From Antitrichia curtipendula (lineage: Eukaryota; Streptophyta; Bryopsida; Hypnales; Leucodontaceae), in contig OX579635.1 in the NCBI GenBank assembly GCA_951230915.1, positions 24,924,001-24,988,000 of the forward strand: DNA of 64,000 nucleotides. Reading direction: 5' to 3'. Positions within the stretch are counted from its first letter, which is position 1. Every line of letters begins with the position of its first letter. The notes below the pieces were generated by a model. It saw only the letters and a list, made by a program, of their open reading frames with translations, had not been told where the DNA came from and did no database searches. Made by a program: the position numbers and the translations under genes. Of this stretch, positions 35,326 to 47,878 are shown one piece after another.

Positions 35326-36990
35326 TTATACCCCCCTTTGCCAACCAACCTTTACCACACTTTTTGAAAAATCAACGGCTTCCTTAATATAAAGAAAACT
35401 TTTAAGTGAAAAATATTTTTGGCCAAACATGCACACAAGGGGCAAATGCATCCCTAACCTATTTCTTTGGCAAGATTTAAAGAACTTGAGATTAATAAAA
35501 CATCTCTCATCTTCCACCAAACCAAGAACTAGACAATAGCCAATTTCAGCCAGGCACCTTAAAGTACTTAGAAATTAACTTACACAAACGCCGTGATTGA
35601 GATAGTTTCCGCCACAACTTTATGACGGGGTTGATGTTGAATGGTGGGCCACAAGTAGTCTTTGCATTGGACTTCATCATCATTTTGAAAAGGCCCTACT
35701 AATTATCCAAATCAGAGGTTGAAAGCAATTTCAGAACAGCATATGGTACCTCCACAGCTTACATAGGCTGACCTTTATTTGCAGCTTTGTTAGTGGAAAA
35801 AAACCTCTTTCAACGTCACCAATTGATGCCAAAACTCTAATTAGCACCATCTTGCTACCAGTACTACAAGTAGATGATGCCGAAGGCATCAAACAAGTCT
35901 TATTGGGGGAACCTGTGATCCAATTCATCAATGAAAGATTGAGCAATCTCTACACAATCTCTGTACAATCAAGCACATAACAATTAGAAGAAACATTCAT
36001 TTATCATTGAAGCATTTAGTTGAAGGTGCAAACCCTATTGAAGCATGAAGTTAAGCATTCAAACATTCAATTATCATTCAAAAAAATATGAAAACTTGAG
36101 TCACATTCAAAAAAAATCACACATTCAATGAAAAAAATATGGAATGAAGAAGGAAAAAAAAATCAAAACACATTCTATGAAAAAAAATGGAAAACATAGA
36201 ACAAAGCCTACAATGCAGACCCTTCATTTTAGAAAAGAAATGTAGCAAATACAAAAACACACAAGCAAATACATAATTCAAAGAAAGAAAATCAAAAAAG
36301 GTACCTGAGAATTGGCGCTCAATATTATCATGCACCCAATTGAACTCTTCCCTAGTCACAAATAGATGCTGCCCGGTCACTTTATTGTAGCATGAAGCAA
36401 AGATGTGAGTCTGCTTAAAATTGAAGAGCATGTGGCATATGCCACTGTCTCTAGAAAATTGCTGCCAAACAAGAGGAATTTCTAAGCTCTTGAGCTCCAT
36501 GGCATCACTATAGCAAGGAAAGTCGACTTTGTTGTATGCACTAAAAGCGACCAAAACATGCGAGAGAGCTCATTTTGACACAACTTTACCGCTTGCATAA
36601 AGTCACAAATGAAGATATCACGAGATTGTGAAAGCTTCATCAAGCAATGCATTGAGTTCACAAGGGGAATGAAGTAAGCCAAAGAAAGAAGAACCTCTAT
36701 GTCAAATATGAGGTCAAAGTTATCGGCAGCCCCCGTATAGACTTTGGTATTAGGTCCAAAAGTCATATCGACTCCCATTTTTACAAGCAGCATGCGGTAC
36801 TCAGAGAGAATCCTTGTTGCTAGAATCTTCATTGAGATCCACAAGACATCAACAAGAAATGTGGAACTCTCTCCTAGTAGTCCATGGCGTACATGTGAAC
36901 CCTCAGCTAGGAGGTATTGTCAATTGTCGTGACTTCATTGGCACTTATGGAAATCACTACGGCTTATTGAACATCACCTTTGAGGGTTGC
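35326..36990 (-). pseudogene. Decayed hAT-like transposase
   Basis: On the minus strand, fragments in changing frames follow the order of a hAT-type transposase as found in many plant elements. 36844-36482 has WISMKILATRILSEYRMLLV, FDLIFDIEVLLSLAYFIPLV and HCLMKLSQSRDIFICDFM. 36554-36300 has KSLEIPLVWQQFSRDSGI and a Trp-containing segment. Around 35700-35560 the translation is full of stops but keeps FKMMMKSNAKTTCGPPFN-like text and KLWRKLSQS. 35520-35326 has VEDERCFINLKFFKSCQRNR, the C-terminal dimerisation region. Stops and frame changes show that it is dead. The N-terminal part and element ends were not found. Confidence 0.7.
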
Positions 36991-39900
36991 CCAAATTGAG
37001 CCGTGGAGATGTTCACTCATCTCTTAGCCCGTCGTCTTGGACCAATGTTTTTTGGACAAATTTCTGACCTTAAATTGCTTCAGCAATAGTTGTTGGCAAT
37101 TGTAGTTGCTTGTTGGACAACTATGACTAAAAACATGAAATATAATAGAGAATTGAATTTGTTTCTACTTGAATTCACCATCCAAGCCCCCTAACATTAG
37201 ATCAGCCACAATTGCAAACTACTTCCGCGTAGCCCACAGTTTCACCAACTACAAGTGTTTGCAATCGTATTTCTAGAATATGTCACCCTTCTTTAAGTGA
37301 GGTAGGGGAACATCGTCCTCCCAACAAATGCAATTCTCCTCATGCTTTTTTAGATTGTCTACTTTTGGAACAAGGATCTTTTGATGCCTCATAATTGTCA
37401 TGTAACTGTAACAGATAATGCCATCTACGTCACCATCAACGTTAAATTCCCCCTTGGCCCAAGAAAATTTACATACCTAGACCTTCTACCACCTCTAGGT
37501 AGAGGCAGTCTTGGTCCTCTTATGAACAATTTTGGCCCTCTTTGCTGGCGGAAGCCCTTTACAATCGCTAGTTGGATCAACAATTGGCAAAACAACAATG
37601 AATTCCAAAGTTAGATCGTGACATGGAGGAAGCTACGAGAAACGTGTCTCAATCACGTGAATCATCTCAATTAAGATCATCATGCAACACAAGATTATTG
37701 TTTGAAGCCAAGTACTTGCCGAGATTGCTTGTATTGCAGCTCGAAGCAAATGTGCGCATACAAAAGTTTTCTAGAAGCTTCAATGGGGGAGCCATTGTAG
37801 CAAACCTACTCCCTAAACCATCAAACCACTAGAACCAGAGAATGACTACGGAGCCAAAAAAATATATACAACTGAGCAAAAAATGCGCATAGGAAGATCA
37901 TAATGCTCAAATCAATATAGCAAGTGAAAAAACGGTGTCAGCCAACAGCAGTGCAAACTATTTTTGAGCAATGAACATTGAAAGAAGAAGTGCAATACGA
38001 GCATACCTAATATAGGAACAACACTTAGAATTTCCATGAAAAGGAAGCAAAAAAAAATCAGGGAAACGTTGGATCACTGTCTGGTGTATGCCCGCCTCTA
38101 ATTCTAAATTACAATGAATGCACCATTTAGGCAACTCTCAAAGAATTGCACCGTGGTGACAAATTGGCACACTAGTGGCAATGGCCCCCTGAATTCAAAC
38201 AAGAATAACTACAACATCAGTTCCCTGAATCCATGGCAATGCGACACTCATCTCTAGAAGTGCAGAACGCAATGATGGCGCTACAACAACAAAGCCAACT
38301 TACCACAACAAGATTATGGAGGTGTATATATAGGGTTACAACCAATCTGATGCACCAGAGGAGAGGGACAACACTAACCCACCTCCACACAACACAAATG
38401 TCCTAAACCCTAGACTAGGCTACCTCTTACCATCTAATAGAGGCATTAAGGCTACTAAATCAATGACCGAGGTGCAATACAACAAACAAATGAAACCAAA
38501 TTTGCGGATGCAAGCTCCCGTCAACTTGGGTGAATAAGGGATGTAGCAATCCTAAAACCGCTTGTCCAAGGAATTTTGTTCAGAATTTTTTTTGCAATTC
38601 ATTTGCACAATGGACAATTAGCAGAAAGTTTTTTCAGGTAAAAATCCAACGATGATAAGCCAATTTGAGGATCAATGGTGGTAATTATGACTATAGGAGT
38701 TTAGTAGACAAATTAGATGACATTATCATGTTCTTGTTTGTTCCTACCATCTTCAATTTTTGAGTATAGTGAGTAAAACAATCTTGGCCACCCATTTAGA
38801 TAACTTTTGAAATCATTTGAATTAGGGAAAGATTCATCTATGATAGGAAAGTCTCTTGAAGATGATGCAGTGATGGAAGATTTTCCAAAGTAAGATATCA
38901 ACTTTTTATCTTTGTCCTTCATTGTTAGAGGATGTGCACTTTTCTTGTAAATCAAAGACAATTGATCCTCTTCCATTCTATTATTCACTTGAAATTGTCC
39001 CTTTAAGTACTCTATTGTGCCTTCATTTAATGAAAATATTATTGTTTTAAGACCTAAGAGTATCTATTTAAGTACTATTTGAAATATAAAAAAGATGTAT
39101 TATAGGTAGTTAAAGCAAAAATACATTGCTTCCCATTATAGACCATAGGGTAGGATTGTCCTTGTCCTTTGAGTTGCTAATGTAGCCTTCTTCATTCTCA
39201 ACTCCATTGCAATGATGTTCCAAAAGCGTCCTTCAAGATTGTTCAAAAACAAGTGAATCCTTTGCCATGTGTATTAATCTGAGAAGTCAATAATTGATCA
39301 TTTTGAAGCCCAATTCCAAGCAGCCTTTCATCACCAATTCCTAGTCAACATGTATGTATGTGTATTTAGTGCAATTTTCAATACATTAGGATGGAATAAT
39401 TGGAATTGGGTTCCGGGTTTAACTCTTGGCAACTCCTCAAATTTTTGAACTTCTCTTCATGATTTTTAATTCTAGCTCTCATGAACTTCAAATTGTTACA
39501 CCATCTAGATCTTGTGTAAATTTAGATTAATAAATATGAAAAAATGAAAAAAGATCTCTAGGATCAATTATATTTGAAAACATCCTATTTGTTAGGATTG
39601 ATTAGGTTTATTTTTCTCTCAGACATCAATTGTAGAGATTAAAATAAAAGACATTCAAATTGTTAAAATGTTAAAATGCTAAAAGGCTTTGATTTCTTGA
39701 AGTCTTCTACAAAATGCACCTTAAACAATTATTTTAATGCCGCACCTGCTAATGTGTACTAAAGGTATTTCATTGCATCTTCCACTCCAAAGTGCACTTT
39801 AGACGGTGCTTTATGAGAAGAAAACCCAAAAGGCCATTTATTCATAGAAAATATCATGTAAGTAGTTGAACTTTAGTGAACTTTAGTATTACTAAACTTG

Positions 39901-40362
39901 AGGGAAACAAAATTTAACCAAATGTTGGTGTTAGTTAACATGAGTGACACCAAGTCACCAACTACATACCTCAATTCTCCATAAACAAAAATCACGATAC
40001 CTCACAAATATACCTTGTTTATTCTAAACCATTGGCTTATCTTTGATATGTCCGTCAAGTTGGATGACCTCAAGAACTGTGAAGCCTTTCAATCAAACAA
40101 TTATTTCCATCTTAATTGCAATTGTTTTCATCCACATTTTATTTTTATGGATGCTAGAGTTGAAGATTGATGTTATGATGGACATATCAAAGTCCCAACG
40201 TGACACAAACAATATCAACTAGACTTAGACTTGAGAAAAGCCAAGTCGATTTGGATGACCACAAAGTCATTTATAAGAAGAAAATAGGCTTAAATTACAT
40301 ATCTCAATCTAAGTTGAGAAAAGGTTTAGAAAGCAGAGACCACATAATGGTGTTCATTAACC
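36991..40362. other. Spacer, probably transposon-derived
   Basis: No intact gene is seen. Part of 37000-38500 has more balanced base composition and many short open frames on both strands, possibly further remains of the hAT-like element or another transposon. From 38700 on it is AT-rich. CTATATATAGGG at about 38325 looks TATA-like but has no gene to serve. Confidence 0.35.
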
Positions 40363-41300
40363 CCTAATGGACCGGGTTTTATTTCCAGGTAAACATTCCA
40401 TAAACTGCAACTTATTGGTGTGCTATTAAAAAAAAATCAAATTCTTTTTAGAGCTTCAACCGTAAAAAACTGAAGTAAATTATTTAACCAAAATGTCAAA
40501 AAAAAATTCAGACCTTTTTACCACGTGGATTAAAAGATTATAGCATTTGAAGTGAGACAAAACCTTTTTTTCAATCCTGCGAAACAAGGTCAACAGACTT
40601 TGGGCTCATTTAAAGTAAATTTTTTGCTCTACATGAACATGAGATTTTTGACCATCAATAATTATATAATATTAGGTTCACTCACAAAAAAATTTAGAAG
40701 AAAATATGGAGTCTAAATTATTCTAAATCACCCTGCAATGCAAGGAGGTTAAATGAAATGGCAGTACACTAGTCATTTATTTGTGCAATGAGGAAATATT
40801 TTATTTGAAATCCAAATGGTGAAAATTTAGAGACAAACATTTGGAGTATGTGGAAAAAAATTCAAGAATTTTGACTTCACTAATTGCAAGATAATAGGAC
40901 TTGAAGTTAGAAGAAAATGTTTTTTGTTGAAACTACCCCAACATAGCTAACAAAGTTTGACTCCTCTTAGAATGTGATTTGACAACTAAAATTTGTTTTT
41001 TGGGGGACAATTATATGCCATATTTTATTAGTTACATACATGCCAAATTTTAGAACTTGATGATCTTTTTTGCAAAAGATTCTCTAAAGATTCCCAAATT
41101 GCCCAAGCTGCCTGAAAAGTTCAAGGCAACATGACTTTTGTTCCGGGCACCCGATCGGAAAAAAAATTATTTTTTTACGAAGGAACTACGTGTTTACACA
41201 TTGTATCCAAATTTCATGAACATCCAACTGGAAATGACTTTGTAGGAACCTACCCGAGATTTCTTGTGTACATTGAACAGACACTTGGTCCTTTTCATCT
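40363..41300 (+). repeat. AT-rich repeat, copy C of the CCCCTAA-ended family
   Basis: It begins CATTAACCCCTAATGGACC and ends ACACTTGGTCCTTTTC. It keeps the layout of the other copies: a frame-free A/T-rich body with words such as GATTATAGCATTTGAAGTGA and CATCCAACTGGAAATGACTT shared with 10826-11756 and 21563-22005. Borders are by eye. Confidence 0.45.
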
Positions 41301-43695
41301 TCCATTCTTTTTCACTCTATCATCTCCCACTAAGATCGCATATGAATGTTTGATAAACTTTCCATCCTAAGAGAACTAGACAACTTTTGAAGGCAATCCC
41401 TAGCAAGCACCTGTTGTGACTTTGTGGTAATATACAAAAAAATTTACTATTCCTTTTTTTCAAATAAATACTTCCTATTGACAAAATACTTCATGTCAAT
41501 AAACTTGGTCTATTTCTAATAAATTGAATTCTTTAGCAAAGCAATTGACCCTTATTATCACACTAGTTTGTAACAGATTGTGTAACTAGAAGGTTGATAC
41601 TCTCAAAAAACTTAATTAACCAAATTGTTTTTTTTGAAGTGAAAGCCATCTAACCTTTAGCCTTTAAAGTTTTGAGGTCATTTTTTCCTCAAAAAACACT
41701 CAAAACTACCAAAGTCCAATGCAAAGAGCAAAACATTTAAACATTTGTTTCTTTTGCATATCCAACCCTATGATATTGCACCATACTAGTGTGAGGATGT
41801 CTAGAAGAATTTTTTGAAACTTTGACTCTATAGATTACAAGATATAAGCGTAAAAAGGGATGAAAATAAGTTTATTTGCACGTAATATGACTGGGAGTAT
41901 GACTAGATTATTAGGCTTTGAATCCTTGTATTAACTTAGAGTTTTTGCACTACAAATTTTTGAATTAAAAAAAATTACATTGAAGAATTCATTTGAGAAT
42001 TTGGGATTATTCTTATTTTTTTAAGCTTGATTTTTATTCTTTCAAAGAATTGTTAAGTTGAAGCAGGTATAAGATAGAAGGAAAAAACTAGATTGTTTGT
42101 AGCTCTAGGATGGAATTGAAATTCATTAATTCCAATGGTGAGATTGTTCTAGAAATTGACTAAACTACTTAGAATTTTATTTTAAATTGCAAGAATTGAG
42201 TTTAAAAAGTAGATTTAATAAATTATTTTCTTAAGAATTTGCTAAGATTGCCAACAAAACAAGATGCTCTATAACTTTCACATCACTTGTCCAAATGGAA
42301 TGAAACAATCTTTCTACACATACAAAATATAATCTATAAGAAATAAATTTAAAAATATATATTTCAAGTTTTTTTGTTCTTATTCACCTTTACTTGTTTT
42401 TTGGTTTGGATGGCATGACTTTTGCTCCCACACATTGATTGAAATAAAGATTATATTCCTAGAAAACTAATTAGTTTATCTATATTGAGAGGAATTTTGG
42501 GACTTTAGGAACTAAGATACCAAAAAATACACTTCACACCAATCCAATGTGATTTCCTAGAATTAGCTTGACTGGTTACTACTTTATTCACAAAAAAAAA
42601 GTACTCAAATGCACTTCTAATTAGAATTATAAATCAATATAGTATAGTAATATATTTGGAGGATGTAATCAGAGGGCCAATATGTTGGTTCCACCATGGA
42701 GATGGATGCATCCTAAAGGAGAGTAAAATTTGACAATTTTCTCTAAAGTGTCCATGACAACTTTTTCTAATTTTTGGTTGTCAAATATGCAAACTTCCAA
42801 ATTGCTTGATTCTCGTAGTCATATTTTCCAAAAAAAATTGATTTCATTTAAAATTTTTAACTATCAAAGAAAAAAAATTATAAAATATTATAACTTGAAA
42901 CAGTAAGATTTGAACATATAGGTATGCCAATTTTTTACTTTATAAGTGGAAACTAGAAAGCTAGCAATAATCAATCAATACAATCATTTCTAAATGTGTT
43001 GACTTTTCATACCACACCACTTGATCCATATTTCTTCAAAATTGATGAAATCAATTGCAAAATTTTGCAGTTGCAATTTTCAATTTGGGCATCTAAAGTT
43101 TCAATATTCAAACTACTCTACAATGATTATTAATTTGATATGAACTTGAGTTGGGAAGTCTTGCTAATTGGAATTGTTAGAACACCTTAGTTTCCACAAT
43201 TTTATTATGTGAAGATACCATTTAATATAGTCATATTTGAAGAATAGATTGTCCAATCTTTTTGCATTTTAATAAAAAAATCATGAGATATGAACCATGC
43301 AGTATCCACAAACACTCAGGGCTTCAATTTCAATCCTTAGACATCCAAAATATCCAATCCACCTATATAAAAAATTCAATAAAGGTTTGAAGATATAATT
43401 TAGCATTTTTGTAAATAATTATTGGATCATGGTAGAAAAAAACTGAAACTAAATAACTTGGCAACACGGTGGATACTTTCAAATCCTATTTTGCTAAGCC
43501 ATAAATAAGTACCAACATTAAATTACAAAGAAGAACTTACAATAATTTTGGTTGTCAAAATGGCATCCTCCATTAATTTATGGTTGCTACTAGGGACTTC
43601 CCTCACAAAATACTCCCTTTGCTTATGAAAAAGACTTGTATTTTCTTTGTGTTCTTTACAAAGGAAACACATGTCTTTCTAAGATATATAAGTAG
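41301..43695. other. AT-rich spacer
   Basis: No gene or clear element is seen. TACTCCCTTTGCTTATGAAA at about 43611 resembles one Stowaway-like MITE end, but I found no matching second end. Confidence 0.35.
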
Positions 43696-44115
43696 TAAGG
43701 TAGTGTGCTATAAAATCGCCCTTTTCCTTTCAAATTGCTCCTATTATTAGCTGGAAAGTGGAGATAAGGTGATTCTTAAATAGACCAGTTTAGCAATTGA
43801 ATGAATTGAGGAATTTTTTTTTTTTTTGCTATTGCAAGAGCCAATCATTGTCTTTGATTTTTGCACATCTCTTTATAAGTTGCAAGTAAACAGATTTTGG
43901 GACACCTATGGTCACAAATAGGTGCCTATGCCCCAAATCTTTGAAAATTTATAAGTAATTCAAAAATGCTTGAAAAAATACGAAACCACTTGTGTTAGGT
44001 TCCACATCTATTTTTCTTTCTCTGAAAAATGATCTATTCTTTTTTTTGTCCACGGAGACGTATGAAAAAGGCGGACCAGCCCATAAAAGAGTCGCTTTTA
44101 GAGCCTCCTACCTTA
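43696..44115. mobile_element. MITE with TAAGGTAGG ends, copy 2
   Basis: The left end TAAGGTAGTGTGCTATAAAA and the reverse complement of the right end (TAAGGTAGGAGGCTCTAAAA) are an imperfect inverted pair. The right half shares words with 15998-16309 (AAAAAATACGAAAC, CATCTATTTTTCTTTC). About 420 bp, non-coding; it includes a T-run near 43815. Confidence 0.5.
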
Positions 44116-44710
44116 GTTGTCAAGGGACAACCCCGAAATCATAAAATGATTAACCCACCGGTTGTCAGTTTTTTTTTTTGCCCTGCCCCCCAAAAGGAGT
44201 TCTGGTTGTAATTGATTGAAAGTAAAAATGTTTAAACAAACAATTTAGATATAATCTCAGGAATGTCAGACACAATTCCTGTCTGAAAACTGCCTGCCTG
44301 CATCTGAGTGAGTGGCGATAGGCAAGCCCAGTCTTTCCCCAGATGTACCCACCACGAACATGTCAGTGCTGCCAGCCTTCCCCTCCCTTTTCCTCTGCGC
44401 GCATTCTTTACTGCGCGCAGGCTGCGTCCGTCGTCAAATCCTTCCCCCAACCGCCATTGCCAAAGCCCGTGTGCACAAGCTGTAATTGGGATTTATGAGC
44501 CAGCCATTGCTTCTCTCAGCCCCCCGTGAGTGCATCCTCAAAGTCAGGACGACACTTAGAATTAAACGCTCTGAAACTATTCCTTTTTCCATTCCTGCTG
44601 CATTGAAGTCCCATTCCATACCCCCAAAACTCATCTTCTCATCACCCGTTTCTATCCAAAGAATAGACGAAACAGGGTTCTATTTCGATATGGAAAACCA
44701 TGAGTTTGGG

Positions 44711-44730
44711 ATGAATGAATGAATGAATGA
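44711..44730 (+). repeat. Microsatellite (ATGA)5
   Basis: Five exact ATGA units in a row, seen directly. Confidence 0.9.
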
Positions 44731-45062
44731 GCCAACGACTGTAATGACTTCGCCGTGAATTGAAATTACTGTAGGCAGAGGCTACTTCGGGGGGTCAAGG
44801 TCGCAGTGGTGCTACAGTAACTGCTGGGTACGTTTGTACCGGATCAGATTAAGGATTTGCCGTCACAATGTAACTGTCCATGGAATAGAATTGGCTAGAA
44901 TTCCCCCTCGTAGCCTGACTCGAGCCTAAGTAGCTCAAGAATCTCTTGAATGGACTCATAATTCCACCGTAGGCTGCCGGATATATATAACGTATATACT
45001 GGCCGCCCATCATGTGGTTGCAATGCTGGGGGCAGTGGTAACAAATGTAGCTCAAGAATCTC

Positions 45063-45078
45063 GACAGTGTACACTGTC
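45063..45078. repeat. Perfect 16-bp palindrome
   Basis: GACAGTGTACACTGTC is self-complementary with no spacer. It lies about 300 bp upstream of the TATA box of the S-protein homologue gene; whether it binds anything is unknown. Confidence 0.8.
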
Positions 45079-45765
45079 TAGGACAAGTGTGAATATTAAG
45101 TGCCCGATTAAGTGATTAGAATAGAGTTCTCCCTGATAATTTTATTCCAGTTACTCCACTCGAAAGCACGTGAGATTAAGTTAAGTGGATCTCCTGTCCA
45201 GAGAATTGAATTCTTCCCACAAAGTTGTGCAGCCACTTTGCTAGCACGGTACCCGCTTGCATGGTACTGCCGTCACAGTTCGCAAAGTGCAAGTTCGGCC
45301 ATTACTCCTGATCCAACGTAACGCACTTCAACTGATCCCATCCCTCCCCGCATCCCTCAGTGAATTCTATATATACGTATGTTCAATCCTCTATCCCACC
45401 ATCTCGGGCACCATCCACTATTCACTACCACTTTCATCAGCATTCTGCCTTGAACTTGCTCAAGAATCTCGGGCATCATCTCTCCATATCCACGAACTAG
45501 CTTTTGTCATCAACACTTTGCCTTGAGCTTGCTCGTATATCTCAGTCACCATCCCGGCCCGGGCACCATCTTTTCGGCACCATCTTTCTATATTCACGGT
45601 AGTACCTTTGTCCTCGGCACACAGATCTCGCTCGCCATCTTTACATTTCTGATCACAAGGTACCGAGATCACAGCTGAGCATTCAGCGTACGGGGTCACA
45701 GAGTAGTAGCAAGCACTTTGCTAAACATTTTTGAAGTGATTTTTTGGTGGAGTGAGATCGCATCC

Positions 45766-46206
45766 ATGGAGCAGTTGGCTGTGATGGCAACGTTGGTGAC
45801 GTGGCTGATGCTTCCCCTGGGGCTCCGAGCGCAAAGCGCCGTGCAACTGATTAACTTGTTGGGTGATCCGGTGACGGCAACGTGCACTGCGGACAACCAG
45901 AATCTCGCGGCGATGGTGATCAGTCCCTTGGCAGCGGAGAGCTGGAACTTCAACGGCGAGGCGCTGTCGATGGGGTGGACGTGCCACTTCGACTGGGAAG
46001 ACTCCAGCGATTGCGCCGCGGGACCGCCGTGCCAAGCGCACTCGCAGGATGTGAAGGTGTGGCAGGGCGTCATGGGACACCGCAAGCTGGTGGGCGCGCT
46101 TGCGCTTACGCCGTGCTCCAGCTGCGTCTGGCAGATCAAGTTCGATGGGTTCTATCGAGCGGATCAGAAGGATCTCGTGTATGCCTTCGTCGCGGGATGG
46201 AATTGA
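45766..46206 (+). CDS. Secreted S-protein homologue (plant self-incompatibility S1 family)
   Basis: A single exon encodes 146 residues. Residues 1-22 form a signal peptide (hydrophobic MATLVTWLMLPLGL, likely cut after LRA). The mature part has the S1-family outline: VQLINLL start strand, TCTADNQNLA, a WNFNGEALSMGWTCHFDW core, and the family's closing CSSCVWQIKFDGFYR (C-x-W-x-I-x-x-D-G-x-Y), with about six cysteines, four in family positions. ATG 45766 is chosen because it gives the signal peptide; upstream in-frame codons add an unlikely leader. Known members are small secreted proteins, first described as the pollen-inhibiting S determinant of poppy, but most homologues have no known role. 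Here it would be an extracellular signalling or defence candidate; a mating role is not implied. Confidence 0.85.
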   Translation: MEQLAVMATLVTWLMLPLGLRAQSAVQLINLLGDPVTATCTADNQNLAAMVISPLAAESWNFNGEALSMGWTCHFDWEDSSDCAAGPPCQAHSQDVKVWQGVMGHRKLVGALALTPCSSCVWQIKFDGFYRADQKDLVYAFVAGWN

Positions 46207-47878
46207 TGGAAGTACGTGCTTGGTGGGATTCTTGCATGTTTTCGAGAATTTTTTGACATATGTGCTTGAGTTCATGTGTCCTAGATTGCCGTTTTCCCTA
46301 TTCATTTTGAATGTTTTCCAGATTTCGAAGTGCCGAAAATGAAATAATCACGTGCACAGCGAACCGAATTCTGTCCTTCCAGGCCTGGTGTAGATTCTAA
46401 CCTTCAGATCGGTGTCTGAGACGTGCCAATTTGAGCTCAATTAGCATAAAGTTTGCAGATTGGATGCTTAATCTTTAGCAACGTTATCCTGACCGTTAAT
46501 TGTGCTGTGTTGTGTAGGAACGGAAGGTTTTGAATGCAGAACTCGTTTGCAGCTTGGTTGGAAATTGGCGTTTGACGTGTACGTGAGGCTAAGGTGGTTC
46601 AGTATTGCCGAATCTGGGTTGCGCGGTGGATTTTGCTCTTGGAGTTTCTCCGATGTATTTTCATTTTTGTGAAATTAGTTTGTTTAGGTGCTTTAATTTG
46701 CGAATGCAATGTGATAGTTAGCTGCCTCCACTCCTCCAGTGACGAACATTTCTTCAATGACGTTGAAGCTACTGTGGTCATTCTGCTTAGACCTCCATTA
46801 CTGTCTGTCTGTAGGTTTAGTCTAGCCCCGGGCTTCTCATGACTACGTTTTGTACTATGATTTTGTATGTAAATAAATATTGCGTGTATCCGTACAACTC
46901 GCGTGAATGTACATGTATAATAGTGCTTCTAGTCTTGGGTCTACACGGAGTACGTCATACAAGTACTGTGAATTACATACAGAAGCTACGAGAGAAACTT
47001 TATCAGTAACCTAGATGTAAGGAAAATATATTATGGCACTGTGCTCCTTGGAAAGTGTAGTGGACATAATTCTTCTAGATCATCTTCAATTTTGAGCCCA
47101 TTGCAATGAGCACCCACACTATGTGATGTATTCGGTGCAAATGTAAGTGAATGAACGTCAAATGTTTCAAGCGCGTTCGACAAGAAGTTTAGAGATCTTT
47201 GTAGCAAACACTTCTTGTAATGAAAAATATAAAGTGAACACCAGTATGTTGAGAGAATAGAATATCTTAATACAAATATATACAAAAAAATCCGTCACAA
47301 CACAGAATGGAAATATGTACAACCAAATATGTGGTAACTATGAGCCTTCTTTCTAACTGCCAGTTCAGGGAAGAAAATTCTGCGTGTACGATAGTTGTGA
47401 TTCCCAATATTTGTTCTGTCTACCATATCCTGCTTATTTACACTTAATAGGTCAGGAACGGATACAGCAGAGTGAATCAATCAACACTACGACAAGACTT
47501 TAATCGCTTAAATCAGCAGAAGCGCATATTCTATGTCCTTCAATGCAAATGAGTGTCACCCATGTGAACTTGCGTTCCGTGCTTGCGTTACTAGTAATAC
47601 CAAATCTTCCACTCTTGCTGTTGTAGGACCAGAAAGCTTCAGACTTTTCTCGGTTACTGCCAGTCACAATTTGGCCTAACTTATATCACGCACAGGCCAC
47701 ATAAGGAGATCGTTTCAGCGCTGGCTTCAACCTCCTGCAAATTCTTGAGTCTCACTGCTGCAGCAGGAGTTGAGGTTTAGGAAGCAGGAAGATAGGGCAC
47801 TTAGTTTCCTACATTTCAAATTCCAGATCTGCTTGATCGACCGAAACTTCTCCACGTAGTATAGCTTTAGAAGCATTG
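46207..47878. other. Spacer between convergent genes
   Basis: It should hold the 3' untranslated regions of the S-protein homologue (plus) and the lipase (minus). GTAAATAAATATTGCG near 46869 could serve as a plant-type polyadenylation region. No gene is recognised; the open frames at 46594-46842 and 47031-47285 have no motifs. Confidence 0.4.

Larger units (their letters stand above)
44116..45765 (+). promoter_or_regulatory. Spacer and upstream region of the S-protein homologue gene
   Basis: GC rises from about 44240. TATATATA at 45368-45375 is the best TATA box for the gene starting at 45766 and would imply a leader of some 350 bases. That leader holds a degenerate duplication (45445-45620) of CTTGAACTTGCTC, AATCTC, GGCACCATC and CCATATCCACG phrases. 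Upstream are (ATGA)5 at 44711-44730 and a perfect 16-bp palindrome at 45063-45078. Minus-strand open frames at 44849-45055 read smoothly but match nothing I know. Confidence 0.4.

Noticed and set aside
45721..46305. Long minus-strand frames over the S-protein homologue
   Set aside because: They are shadows of the GC-rich coding exon and have no family motif.
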